A stretch of DNA of 64,000 nt, from NCBI GenBank assembly GCA_029964075.1, contig CM057129.1:26093430-26157429 (forward strand). Direction: 5' to 3'. Positions 42,001-57,000 of the stretch are shown in pieces. Within the stretch, counting starts at the first letter, position 1. Every line of letters starts with the position of its first letter. The stretch comes from Patiria pectinifera. Taxonomy: Eukaryota; Echinodermata; Asteroidea; Valvatida; Asterinidae. The notes below the pieces were generated by a model, which saw only the letters and a program-made list of their open reading frames with translations, had not been told where the DNA came from and made no database searches. The translations under genes and the position numbers were made by a program.

Positions 42001-45000
42001 TCTGCACTACAACAGAAATTGGATAAAAATTCTATAAAAAACGTACAATGCTAATTGCGTGTAATGTATTCATGTGTATCGGCATGCATAGAACTCTATA
42101 TCAAGTACTATCACCCCACTAGGAAGGCTTCGTAAACACTTGAACTGGCATGTCTGACGTAGGCAGCATATCTGTGGCACCACAAGTGACCAAAGGGTAC
42201 CATAGCTTGTGCACTGCAATACATAATGTATGCCAAATATGTGATACAAAGCCCATTAATTAAGGTCGGACTGCAGCTAATCACAAGTTCTCTTTTCTTT
42301 TCTGTTTGTTTTTGTTGTGGCCAAAATCCCTTGCCTGCAGGATAAATAATACATGTACCGGGTACTTGTAACTTGAGTTACAATGGCTATTCATTTGAAT
42401 AAATTTTAAAATTTGAGGAAAGGCTACCTACTGGACAATTAAATTGTACAATTGTAGACTGTGTATGTAAATTGATCAGAGCGGAGTCACTTACTTAGGA
42501 AATGGGTTCGTTTGAGCAGAGGGATACATAACCTTCATTTGCCAGTCGCATGTGGAGCAGGTAACCTGAGTTGTCATGGCTGTCAGCATGATCAAGGTTT
42601 TCAAAGCTGTTGCTGAGACAGCCAGCACACCAGACATAAAACAAACAAACTTAATTAGCACCACTTCAAGGAGATTGCCACGTTTTATAAGATGTCCAAA
42701 CATCTCGAAACTCGGGTTCTGGACAGCACCCTTTGCTGCAGAAGCTGTGTATGGCACTGACGAACCGAGTATCAGTTCTGATGATGTTTGCAGGTGGTTG
42801 TCTCAAACGAGGACATCACTGAAAACAATCAAATTGAATTGGCCTGGAACACTCTCAGCTGAGGACAGACATGGAGATGGTGTGTAATCAGTCATCCGTG
42901 AAGCACGGTGAAGCATCCGTGAAGGGTTTATGAATTACAGCTGAGTAAATTGCCACATGGCCAAATCAGTGGTAATGATTGATGTGGTAGATCTTGGGGC
43001 TCATTTTACAAGTCTACATGTACATCTTTTGAAATAATTTACTGTACTGTAAACGTGCATTATGTATCAAGTATGCGCATGTTTATGGTGTAAATCAAGG
43101 ACAAAAACCGAATTGCATCGGTTGGAAAACGTGTACAAAACCAATGAGAGCTGTTGCGAAAAAGTTAGTACAAACAATTAAAGGAAAAGGGAGGAGGAAC
43201 AAAGGAAAATCCTTGATTTACATCATAAACAAATGTATGCGTGCATGCAGGTGTGCATGATGTACACAGAAAATATGAATATGTACGGAAAATACATTTT
43301 AATGTATGTACCAACCATTTTGTACAAAATGCACACTTTTATGTAATTGAAAATTCTGGAATTTTAAAATTTGATAGCCTTTTAGTATGATAAATGAAGT
43401 GTTATGAATGATGTGTTTTGAAAATCAATTGTTATTAACATTTTCAATGATGCGATATAGACAATAAAATGATCATGAATATTCAACTCAAAGAAAAATT
43501 GTACCCTCTCGTAACATAGAGTATACAGCTTCTTACATGTAATTGTACGTAAACAACTTAGGCTGGTGATATTCTTTTTGTTGAGCTAAGTTTACGTACA
43601 TAAATGCCTTCTGATGAAAAAGCCATAATAATGCAGCATCAATATTTTATTTTTTTTCAGCGGTCAGTATTCAGAGGTCAAGCTGGTGACCGAGCGCAGC
43701 ACAGGTCAAGACTTTGCCGGCAAGTTTGTCAAGAAGCGCCGCTATGCCTCCAGCCGACGAGGGTCCAAACGGGAGGACATCGTCCGGGAGATTGAGATTC
43801 TCAGCGAGCTGTCCCACAGCCAGATCATCAGTCTCCATGAGGTGTTTGAGACGCAGACGGAAATGGTGCTGATCTTAGAACTGTAAGTTGGGCCTTGGGC
43901 ATGTTGGGGCATTAGCTTAATGTAAGTGGATGCATCTGGGAGATGGGAAGGTGTTTTGAGGGTGAAAACAAAATTGTAATGCTGCTGGAAAAAAACCTCA
44001 TGTCCATTAAATCACAGTGCAGATATCATATCCATAAGTCAAGTAGGCTTGGGTGGTATGGGATTTTGAGAGTACACGGTATACCATATTCAGTATTACC
44101 AGGTACTTTTCGGGGGGGGGGGGGCTACCAAACCATTGCATTACAATATTAAAGACAAGTAGTGATAGAGCAACCGCAAAGAGGTAGAATGAGCTGAACT
44201 TCAAGGATCCTGGGTATGCAAACAGTCCTTCTGTTTTGAAGCGTGTGATCACACCCCCACGCCATCACACGCCTAAAAGCTTCCCGAGAAGTGCGAATAA
44301 TCGCACGCCTGAATCCCTCAGTACCGCACACCTCGGCATACATTTGCAGCATAATTATACTTCATAATTTGTGAAAAATAAAGTACGTCAGTGAAGAAAA
44401 AGTGGCTTAATTGTAAACCAAGATGAATATTATGAAATAATATCCCAGCTGGGACCATAGAATCACACACCGAGAAAAATCCCTCGCCTAGAAAATCACA
44501 CGCCTAGAAAAATCACACGCCTAAAAAATCCAGGTGTGCTTTTTCCACACACGTGTGATTTTCAAACCAGAAGGACTGTGCAAAGTATTCAAAAGTAATT
44601 TCTGACTTATCTACATACTGTATGTAGATACACTGATCCATAAAGTGCACATAATAGCCAAGTTTTTTTTTCCTTTCTTCTTTTTAACGGCTTTTGCACA
44701 CATTTTAAAGACAATTTTGTGATATTGAAGTTCCAAATTGAGTTTTTCGGTATTCTGTATTTTTTTTTTTTAACAATTCGGTATTGCTCGGTATACAAAA
44801 ATAATTTCACTGTAGGGTATTATTGAAAAATCATCTAAATCTCAAATCAAGTTCCCTCTAATAGGATGTTGTATTTTGTTTGAAACATTGCAATATTTGT
44901 TAACTCTGTAGCCAAAATGTTGCCAAAAGTGGATATCAGCTCCATCCTGTTTGAATTTCATATAAGGTCAATTACACGTTTTCCATACTCTAAATGCCAT

Positions 45001-48000
45001 CTTGAAAATTTTCCTATGGAACAATAGCAGAAATCAATCTTTAGACCAAAAACAAAATAAAGAGTCCATCACCCTCTCCCCAACATAAAAGAGGAGACAC
45101 AAAAGTGAAACCTTTCCTGCAATTTGGCAATTTGTTTTGCACAAATGTGTCAACACTGTGTGCACTCGTGAAAAATGGTGAAAGCTCCAGTTTGTGTCAA
45201 AAGCAAAATCATATTACAGTACATTGTACATGGATACACTATAACTTTTTGACGACTTGTTTTTGGAGTACGTGCTTGTTGCCCATATTTCCATATCCTG
45301 TACACGTTCTACGTGTTCCAATACAATGTACATGCAGTCTTTTATTCGGAAGGAAAAACACACTTGTCAAATGTCGATCACCTGTGGAAACTTTTTTCCC
45401 ACATTGCGGGGAGGTCATTGAGAATTCTGTCGATTTGGATCGCTGGACTTGTGCAGTGGGTTCCTATTGTTCCGTTCTGGAATGACTAGACGATCCTTGA
45501 GTAACAAATAATAGTCTTTATTCTGTCATTTTCAGTTCATTGCATCTTTTGAATTGCTCAAACTGAAAGTGTCATGCGTGGTCATACACAGTGTATAGTA
45601 TTTCACCGTGCACACTGTAGAAATGTACATGAAGAAATATACGTGACGGGCATTGTTAAGACGACTGGAAGTGGGCAGTTCCAGCGTTATGGAATAAAAT
45701 GTAATGTCCCTGACTGAGCCAATTAAATATCTAATTAATGATTCAGAGAAATGATCAAAAAGGCAATTCTTTGGTCACTGTGTGACATAAAATTGGGCTC
45801 GTCTGATTTTTGAAGGTTTACCCCTTGTTACGTGTAACTGCATCTGACATAGCCTACATTTGTACATGCATTACTTTCATCAATTCATCAGGTTAGTACT
45901 GTTCTCTCCCTGCCTCAGAGTAGGCTATAGTTTCTACTTTCACAAGTTGTGCCAAAATATTAGGAAGAGTCATCAAAGTTTGGTCACATGTGTGATATCA
46001 GACGTGAAAATGTTATCCGGCCCATACTGGAAATTTACAAGTTTCTACAAAGTTCTAAGGACACACACCCATACTTCTTTTGGAGTAAGACTAGTCTTTT
46101 GTGATTTACAAAATGATTTAACAATGTACACCCTTTAGTTTTACAATATGGCAGTTGTTCTGTGGTCACTTGTGTGACATTTTGTAATTAAAATTATGCT
46201 TATTTATGCACGGAAAGACTAACTTATGAAACTTCTCGAGAAATTTGCGTCTTTACTTTACTAGCAACACTTTAGTGAACAATAATCATTTGTATTACGT
46301 GTACATCACATCAAAAGCTTTTTTACCCCAAATGGAAGATTTTGCAGGATTGAGGATACAGTGTACACTAGGCAAACATGTGTGGCTGATTTTGGAGGAT
46401 GCACTGTGTCAAGGTCTTGGGCCGGACCTTGTGTTGTTTATGCTCCGCCGTGCATAAATTTAGGCTTAGGTTACACTTGAAATCCTCTGCACTGCTCCAG
46501 GATGTCACTGGCTCTGCCACAACATATTAACAGTGCTTGCTGGAGGATTTGCAGGATTGAGGCAGTGGTCACCCCTCCAAGGACCGTATATTCAAGATAC
46601 TGGTACAGGCCTAACAGAGGATTTTGCAGGATTGAGGCTGTTTAGTGCGATTTTTACTTACATGGAGACAGTTGGAGGATTTTGCAGGATTGAGGTTGCA
46701 TCCCAGCAAAAATGCCTCTAGGGAGTTGGGGTTAACCTTAAATTTATCCTCCACGGTCTTCCAAGCTTGGTGGGCGATTGGTACAATTTGTATACATACA
46801 TATATTTAAACATCTATAGTTTTGATCCCACAAGCGTTGGGAAGCACTATACAGCAACATACACATAATTTACTGGCTGTAAATTTACCAATGTGTAAGA
46901 TTTCAAAACCACCTTTACAATGCAATGAAGAGTGAAAAGATAACGTGCATTGTAGTTGTTGATCATTGCCATCAGCCAGAGAGTGCCAACCATTGTCTGG
47001 TCTGTCAGGACTCCATGTGTGACTGTATGGGTGCATTGAACCCCGTCAGCATGGTCAGGCACTGTGTGTACCTGCATATAATGTCTGCATTGAGCCATCT
47101 CATCTCATTGCCTTCCACAGCCTAAGGCACTGCAATGACATGATATTTTACCCCGTGCCACTTTTCTGTGAGATCATCTGGATTGTAAAGTTGTAAAGTA
47201 CAGGTATCATGCACTTCCGTGACCTTTGTACGGTACATGTTTGTCCATACATGGAAGAAGGGAAATCAAATAACCCCAAAAAGTACACTTTTGAATTATA
47301 CGAGCCAAATCCTTGTACATATGGGGAGGCAACAATAATATTACATGTATTTCACATTATCAATGTTTACTGCTTAATCCCAAGAAGTTGCTAAGACTAT
47401 ATCATACAAGTATTTAGTAGAAGAAGCCTGTGGTTGAACTGAACTTGGTGTACAGCCAAGTCCAGGTCACTACCGGCATCATGAGCTGCCAGCAAACAAG
47501 GTCATCCTTTGGGAGCCCTCTCACGGCAAGCCGTCTGGGGGAGACCAGGGAAGATGATGGTCAAGGTCCTGATGGAAGACACAGAAGTCGACACCAAGGA
47601 AGAGCTGACCAGCTGTATGGATGGACGACCATGACGTGTGGCGTGTTGGGCATCTTGCTCGTCTCAAGCCACACCTGTTTGAGTCGATGAACTGACTGAA
47701 GACGTCCTGATGATGTCAGGATGACAGCTTGTACACGTGTACATGAAGGCCTACCTCTAATGTTTACATACACGTACATTTTGTAAAATGTACAAGCGCC
47801 TGAACAACTCTCTGATTCATCTCATATTGAAAGTTACTTGCAAACTGGTAGTCAACTTGCATCCTTCTCAGCTTCACCGGTTTCGAGCTTCACCAGTTTG
47901 CATCCTTCTCACGCCTCACCGCACCCATCCTTATAACATCGCATCATCGTTGGAATCCCTCATTCTCCTGACGACGGGCAGAGCATACTGTTCGAAACGT

Positions 48001-51000
48001 TGAGTCCCTCCGGTTCTTTTCAGAACCACACATGTATACACACAAAGAGATTTATTCACATGGTGCTACCGCAAACTTATCTTGTCTTAAACTGGTAGTC
48101 AATTTGCTGGCACTCACAATAATGCAAATCGTTCATTTTTGTAGTCATACAATACAACCAGAATAGAGACCTTCACCCTTCGTACTTTTATTTATATTGA
48201 AAATATTTTGTTTAGCTCGTGGTAGGGTCCCTTTTGCACAGTGTCCTTGTGGGCAAATACATGTAACAGCTGACTACAGTGAGTTGAAAATCTAGGCCTT
48301 GTATCAAAGGCAGTTTAGGGAAAATTAGAGAGCAAACAGTCAGCCACATGCAACCCAATTTTGAAGACGTGTAGACCAGGAGATGAATTTTTGCAATCCT
48401 GTAGGAAAGAGTGCGACATTATTCACCCTAACCCTCTTTAATCCTCCAAAATCAACCTGGCAGTTTTTAAAAGATTTTTGAGGATTGAGGCTTGAATGGC
48501 AAAAAAAAGTGTCAGTTGATTTTGGATGGGTGCATTGTGTCAAGGTCTTTAATAAGCTGTACCCTGCATTTTTTATTTTTGGCAATGCCATTGGCACTGC
48601 CTCAACGTATCGACAGTGATCGTTGGAAGGATTGAGGTAGTGGTCATCCCTCCACTGAACAAATTCAAGAAATAACGGATGATTTTGGAGGATTGAGGCA
48701 GAATCGAATTTTAACGTGGTGGCAGTATTGGAGGATTTTTTTAGGATTGAGCCAAAAGGCCCTCTACGGTTTGGGTTATAAACGAGAAAGTTGCAAATTT
48801 TGGCTTTGATTTGATTTGATTTCATTTCTTCAGTTCTATTTCCACTTCATTCATAGGCAGAGAAAAAAAATACTGCATTGACAAATGCAGAAATACAAAT
48901 ACTAAACACATAAGGACAGTGAAATAGTGAAGTGGAGGGGACCAGTAGGAAGCACAGGTTGTCAGGTACGGGACCCCGGGCCCTGGACAACAAAGTTTGG
49001 AAAACAATAAGAATTATTTGAATATGTACAGATCAAATTCAATCTGTAAACCAGATTTGGCAAGACTTAAATTGCTGATTGCAAACATTTTTTTAACTGA
49101 ACATTTCGCTAATTGTCTGGTTTCTTCTTCAATGGTACACTGTGAGTACTCGTGCATCCTCTATCCAAAATCCACTCCAGCCAAAAACCATTAGAGTGAA
49201 TTTCCGCTCCAGTTTTGAAGTTGAAATTTAACCCCAGTCGGAATAAGGCTGTGTCTGCACCCATTGGCAAAAAAAAAGAAAAAAAAGAAAAAAAGTTGGG
49301 ATTATTTACGACTATCTGGTTACCCCGTCCGTGTACCTTTACCGTGTCAAGAATAGAAAGATTTGAGTGGAATTTTGAATTGAATAGGTTGAGTGGAATT
49401 CTGTGCGCTATATAGATGGATCGAGCGACAACTCTATTGTCCTGGTCTTTTTCTGGCCAGACATTGCTTGGGGCTAATTGAATGATGGATGATGATCATT
49501 GAAATATTCTTGAGTAAAAGTTGAATAGAAGGTGCATCACAGTGGTACACAACTGCAGTGCAGTGTAATTTACCTGAGCATAGCAGGCGCGGTTCTACGG
49601 GGGGGCTGGGGGGGCTGTAGCCCCCCAAATTTTGTCTAGCCCCCCCAAAATAAATTCCTTAAAAAAAAATTTGCATTAGCAAAAAGAAGGATTGTGATGT
49701 GTGATGTACATCGGTCTCCCCTAAAGAAAAGAAATACAAGGCTGCATTAGTTATTATATAATATGATTTTTTTTTATGATTGTATTGCTCCCTCCAGAAA
49801 AAAATATGGCCCCCCCTATTGATTTTTTCTCGGAGGCCTAAGTGTCTGGAAAAAATAACCGGTCAACATTTCAGCACGCCTCCCTGAAAAAATTCTGGAT
49901 CCACCGTGCTAGCCCCCCAAAATATTGGTTCTAGAACCGCGCCTGGAGCATAGCGGTACATACACTGTACATACAACATGCACATATACTATGTAAGTTT
50001 TGAAGTTGAAATTTAACGTGTAAAGAACTCTATGTATACATTTTATTTCAAGTACCCGGTACCGGTACATGTACCCCCATGCAAGTGTTACATGTTCATG
50101 TCCATTGTAAAGATCTTTTTCTGGTTTTTTATTTTAGAGCATGGCGAAGGTCTATGATATGTGAGCAGATTCGCTGATTAATTGTGCACGACAACCGCCT
50201 TTTGACCTCTAGATTTTGACCAATCAGCAGGCGCTTTCTCAGTCCTTCTGATTTGAAAATCACAGGCGTGTGGAAAAAGTCACACCTGGATTTTTCTAGG
50301 CATGTGGTTTTTCTTGGTGTGTGATTTTCTAGGTGTGTGATTCTGTGGTCCAGGGAAATTCAGGTGTGCAATTATTCACACTTCTCGGGAAGCTTTTAGG
50401 CGTGCGATGGCGTGGGAGTGCGATCGCACGCCTCAAATCAGAAGGACTGCTTTCTATATCGGGTCTTCGGTCATTCACTCGTTGTCGCGTCATAGACAAG
50501 GATAAAAAACCTAGACACAGCAACAAAGGCTGTGGTCACGCACTCTTATGTTACACGATTCTCGCAAGCTTGTCTAGGTTTTATCGATCTCTATATGCCC
50601 GGCTGTAATTGTTGTATTACAAAACACTGCATTCCAATGGACCAATCAATCATAAATGACGTCACGATTTAGTAAAGTCAACTCCGATTGGCTGAGGCGC
50701 AGTATTTCATAAATCTGCATGCTTAGATATATCGGGCGTTGTACTGGAGAATGGGCTCTGTGGATAACGGGTGATACTCAGACTCTAGCCTACACCTCGT
50801 GAATTGCACAATTGTATGAACACCTGTTGTTAGGTTTGTTTGTCATCATTTTCAGCCTACTGTTCTGGTAGGGTTACATGTAGGAAAGAAAATGTTAATA
50901 CAAATGTGTACATTTTTTTTTTTTTTGTATGAGTAGAGAGGTTTTTTTTTCTTCGAATTTATATAGAAACTAAATAAAACAAACTGCACTTCATAATGTG

Positions 51001-54000
51001 TTCTTCATTCATTTACATGTGTACACGTACAATGTACATGTATGTAGAGACGATAAATCTTACTGCATGCATGTACTCTACGCCGATATGAATAAACTGT
51101 ACAAATGCTGTATGATAGTATGAATCATCTTGCAGATTTGTTACTTGGGGGCGTAAATGAAGCTTCAACTAATGAGATTCTTTTTACAAGTTACAGGATT
51201 AAACGTGGGCCTCCGATTACTCGTACATGGTTGTGTACTAATGAGTCAGTATGCAATCATGTCGTTGAAGTTAGAGGCTTACATGCATCACTTGTTGGCT
51301 GGCGTCAGTGTTACTACAGTATGTCACGAACCTTACGGCGATAAAAATTATCGTGCTAGTGCATTACAAATACAGAATTGGTTTGGGTAACCTTTCGAGG
51401 AGAGACAACTCATTCAAATTTATGCACACAGACATGTCAGACTGGTACAAAAAATTGCAACAAAACAGTTTTCAAATGTAAATTTGTTTTTAGCATACAT
51501 GTGAATTGTACTTGGGACGGTATTAACCCTTAACTTCCCAGAGTTTTTAAAATCCATGCAGAGGATTTGGAGGATTTTGCAGGATTTACAATTTTGGAAC
51601 CTAGCCAACAATACTGTACTGAGGGTCTTAACATGACTCTCCACCTGTATTCAGTGTAAAGGTTTTTCTCAATCACCTTGGAAAGAAAAGCTACATGTAT
51701 GGGCCTATTTCTGATATTAGACAGTACTCAAATATGTCTAAAAAACTGTGCTTATGGTCAAATGTCTCAAAACAATATCCAGATACGTGTACTGTAGGTA
51801 CCTGTACTCGTAGGCGGGGAAATGATTTTTTTAAATTTTTTTAAAAAGTTTGTTTGTTGTTTACTTGATGGTATCTTAAGTAATATTTATTTAACCCATA
51901 ACGCAGGAACAGTGGCTGAGGAAAGACTTTTTTATTTTCAATACTTTTTGTCAAATGTGGCAATAAAAAAATTGAGGTTGGCATGCTGTTGGCTGTAGGA
52001 TGGGTTACCGTAAACACAGGTCCATGAAAGTGAAACATAAGATGAGGTTTGGAAATGTGTGGGAACGTTTCAAACCCCATGTGCACATTTTGGCAAAGTT
52101 TTAATGCCTACAGACAGATATGTTTTTCTTCACACTGGCACACAAGTGCATGAACACAGTACACAATAGTCAAGTCTTCCAACTTTTCCTTTAACCCTCC
52201 TGCTATCCGAACAGTCTCGCCGGGTGAACATTAACGCGGAAGTCAGCTGTAGAATCGCCAAAGCCAGTAGCGCATTCGGGCGGCTACAATCCAAAGTATG
52301 GAAACGAAGGGGCATCAACCTAAACTAAAGATCTACCAAGCTGTAGTTATTACAACGCTCCTCTACGCTTGCGAATCGTTGACGATCTACAGCAGACATG
52401 CAAGACAGCTGAATCATTTCCACACAATCTGCCTCCGCAAACTGATGAGGATCAGATGGCAGGACAAGATTCCTGATACAGAGAATCTCTCTCTGGCCAC
52501 ATGCCTAGTATTCACACCCTCCTCGAGAAAGCACAGGCCAGATGTGCTGGACACGTCAGGCGAATGGATGACAAGAGGCTCCCAAAGCTATTCTTGTATG
52601 GTGAGCTGGCAGACGGGAAGCGTGCGGAAGACCACCTTGAAGAGCCTTGAGATACCCGTCCAAAGTTGGGAAAACCTGGCAGCAGACCGGCCCTCTTGGT
52701 GGAGCCTGACGAAGAGAGGAGCAGGGCTCGCAGAGCAGTGTCGCAAAGCTGTAGCTGTAAACAAACGCACAGCAAGGAAAGCCAGAGCTGTAAGCGCATC
52801 AGCCCTGCCACCCACTGCCTCACAATGCAAGACTGTGGCAGAGAGTTCCACACCTGAATAGGACTCATCAGCCACCTCCGGACACACTTGAGCAGCAGTT
52901 GAAGTTTGTGGTCATCGTCGACATCGATGGACAAACATCATCTGAACAGTCACATACATGTTTGTACAGTCTTCCTCCGCCATGCTTTTTACACAGGCTA
53001 GTCACCAACAGTCAGATCATGTGAAGCATTAGCATTGTGACTAGTCAAATTCAATCGACTGCCAAAGCAGGCAAGAGGTACATGTAGGCACAGCTGGCTT
53101 ATCAATCACCTACAGTCAAAGCATAGCTGTATCAAGTTACATAGTCAAAGCCAGTCAATCCTGCCGGAAGCTCAAACTTTGCCAGATTGATTTGGACTGT
53201 AAGGACAACTTAGCACAGAATGTATGTTTGCATAGGAGGGCTTGAACTCATTCAGTCCCAGAACAAAGATTTAATTAACAGCATCTAAAATTGCGTTGTA
53301 CTGGCACATTGACAGCGGTTATACTGAAGTGGAAAAAACAATCTAATTAAAATTGATTTTGCAATTGAGGGAGTCACGACATTTAATCAAGGTTTCAATC
53401 AGTATTCATCCTAGGTGGATTTAATTATGCATTCTTTACAGTACGCATCAAACATGCATACCGGTTCAGTCCTGACTGGCTGTACACTGTTATCAGGTTG
53501 AAACTTATGCACGTTTTGACATCACAAAGTAACATTGTTATACCAGCAAAAACACTTTACAACTTTTGGTTGAGTGTAGTTTAGCACATATAATTAAATT
53601 TTTGGATAAAAAAATATGTTTGTCCCATTATATCAAAAATATATTGGAAACCCATTTTTTTTGTATTCATTGACATACATGTACATACTAAGCACTAATA
53701 CCGGTACATACATAGTGTGGATTGTTTCCCTAGAACAATTTTTTTTCATTGCACATATTTTCCATTTTGTTAACCCAAAAGTCCCTGTACTGCCCCAGGT
53801 GGCCCAAACTGCTTTGCCAATGTCCTTCCTGATTGCTAAAAAACCACCCATGTGTAGGTAAAATCAAGTACAATGTAGTAGGCTCTAATGGGTTTAAATA
53901 TGATACTGCGTGTACCCGGAATTTGCCTTTGTATGCATGGTTGCTGCGTGCATGCAGCATGACCTATTCTCTTCACATGTAACCATTCTGCCATGAACTG

Positions 54001-57000
54001 TTTCCTTCTCCTAGGTACTGACCAAACATTCATCGCATAATAGGTAATTTATAAATGATTGCAAGCCTGTAGAATTTGTTTTGGGTTGTATTTGTTTAAC
54101 CCACTTCGTTGGACTGTCTCCAGGTCTCATGTCAAAGTACTCTTCTGGCACAACTGTTATCGAACTGACAAAAACACATATTGGATGCATTTATGATACT
54201 GGATAGGTTTTACGTACAAGAAACCTGCATACAGGGTTTTTTTTTGGGGGGGGGGGGGCGCAGAGGGGCAATTCCACGCAATTATAAACCTCAATGAATT
54301 TTTGTTTTATTAATTCCAAACACCATAAATGAAGTATCATTTTTAAGCTTAAGTATGTATGTTGAACAACGCTCAACAGTTAAGCTGTTACGTTTAACTG
54401 TTCTATTGATTAATAATGTACACAAAAAGGTTCAATTAGTCTTAGTATGTTTTGACACCATGGTGTTTCAAGCCGATTTCTACTATGTACAACAAAAACG
54501 TTGGATGAATAACTTCTTTTTTAAATCATTGTAGAAACTTACTCAAATATTTTAGTATAATTAAAATCCACTTATTATGTAACTTTAGTTATGCACACTG
54601 TTGATGTCGGACACCGTGGAAATTAACAAAAAAACTTCTATAGAGAATAAAATGACCGTGTGAAATTCACTGGGTAGAATTGTCTGAAACAAGTGTAGTG
54701 TATACATTGTCAAATATATAAAGATTTTACTTTATTCTTTACTTGTCTTACTTTCTGGTATTGGAACCTGCTTTTAAATTTGGTGAAATTTGTTTGAAGA
54801 AAATCACCACCATCAGAGATTGCTAGTCAAGGAGCCAGAGCTGCTTACTAGAAAAGTGCTAAACAAATTTGTGCGTCTCCTAAAAACAACTGGGAACCAG
54901 CCACAGGTACATTGCACATCACTTCGGCTGGTAACCGGTTTCTGCTAAGCAAATACTCTCTGTGCTAAGCAGCCCCATGAAACTGTCCCCTTCTCTTGGA
55001 CTAGACTCAAGAGATTGTAGTTATAACTAACGACGTTCTCTTGATTTTTGTTTCTTGACTGTGCAGAGTGACTGGTGGGGAGTTGTTCCACTATCTGGCC
55101 GAGAAGGATCACGTCAGCGAGGAGGTGGCAGCCAAGTTTACCAAACAGATCCTAGAGGGACTAAAACACATGCATGATAGACAGATCTGCCATCTAGACT
55201 TGAAGGTATGAACCATGAACCGTCCTCCGAAATCAACCTTACCTTCTGCCCGTCACTACCCCTAATTATTCTTAAAAACAAAGTTAACAATGATCACAGG
55301 GCTTAAAGGGAATTTACAACATTTGCAAACATCGAAAAATAAAACTACCAAGTTTTTATGAAATACCTTACTAGGATGTTGGTAAATGACAGTCTAAAGC
55401 ATCCTGTAAAATTATGGCACCTGGTGTGGTCATTTTCAAGAAAATTGTAGTTTTGGATAAATTTCCAACGGTGGTCGGCCGACCACCGTTGGAAAAAACT
55501 AACTATTTTTCAACTGCTGCTCCAAATTCACCATTTTTTTTTTCAGTCCAATTTTGTTTGCTATTGGTTACATGTTCATGAACGGGTGCAGGCCAGCTAG
55601 ACTGGTTCCCTTACCTTACAATTTTCCGGCATCTAGAAATTGATCCATTTTATATTTAGTGGAGTCAGGGAACCAGACTACTCCACCATTTGTGTTTTTC
55701 TTGTTTTTTTTCAGCATTTTCGAACACAAAACTTCAAACATGTCAGTGTAACAGTATTTGCTCTATTATAGTAACCCCTCAAATAGTTCATTTCTGAAAA
55801 TTACAGCAAAAGCCAATGATGTACATTCCCTTTAACTCTTTGCATTTTGTGAGCTCAAAATGGCATCTTTGCTATAAACAGTAGATGCTGAGCCAGAATA
55901 CACATGTACCGGTATCAGCTGAAATGGAAAGGCAAATTCTTTAGTCTGAAATGTACAATGCATGTATGGAGAAATCACTGCAGTCTTGCAGATCAATACA
56001 GGCACCAAAACGTCTGCCAGTTTAGCCATAATGCTGCCTGCTTCATATGTATTGTACAATTTTGCAACTCCTCCTTGACATTTAAATTCTAAACAAGAGC
56101 TTGCACAATGTGTTTCCGCCTTTACTAGGATCCTTGGCGAGTGCACCGTGATTCTGTGAATTGATTTTTCTATGCCTGTTTTGAAAGTTGAATGGTCTGC
56201 ATTAATTTCTCTTCCATGAAGAGAAAAGCACAATGTACACCTCTACACGTAGGCGTATAACATCATTCATGAATTCCTCGGAATGAGACTGTTAGTTTTA
56301 CATTGTGCCTCGTGTTGCATGGGTGCACTTTAATTAGTCTGTATATACAGACATGCATGTATGACATCACCAGAGTGCAACAGCTGAGTAGCATTGCAAC
56401 TCCCAATAAATCAATATCAGAGGGCATCAACAGATAAAAAGCAAACGCACTCAAAATACCTGTTGCCTAGGCTTATTTAAAAACGAAACTTGTATATTCC
56501 TAAAAGTGCAGTGAACACCAACATGTCCATAAAGTTTGCATACATGTGCGTGCGTTTTACATGTCAGTTTTAAAATGGTTAAGTGTCCAAAGTCTGACTT
56601 CAATTCCACCCTGGTTGATACATGTTTGCATATATTTACCTAAATTTATACTTTATATAGCTTTTGGTGTAACACATATGTTCCCAATTTGAGATAAACA
56701 AAAATTCTTCTTAAAATTACATGGAAATACTAAATTGAAATTATAATTACATGGAAATACTAAATTGAAATTATTTATATAATTTACGTGTAAATCTCTT
56801 ATGGTGTGGTACAGGTAGGCCAGGCCTATAATCCATTTCTAAAGGACACTGCGGCCACTCACATGTTATGGAAACACCATTCACAGTCATCTCCGTGTGA
56901 TATTTCATATGACGGTGATGCTAAGGAAATGGCTATTAGAGGTTTACAATAGAGCTGACCCAGCCATCAATTAGGCCAGGGTCTTAAAATGGTCCTTGTG

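Noticed and set aside
46847..47125. Three overlapping frames on both strands
   Set aside because: None has a domain or splice support; overlap on both strands indicates chance.
47430..47690. 86-codon ORF in a GC-richer patch
   Set aside because: No recognised family in any of the three frames; kept only as an unassigned note in the intron entry.
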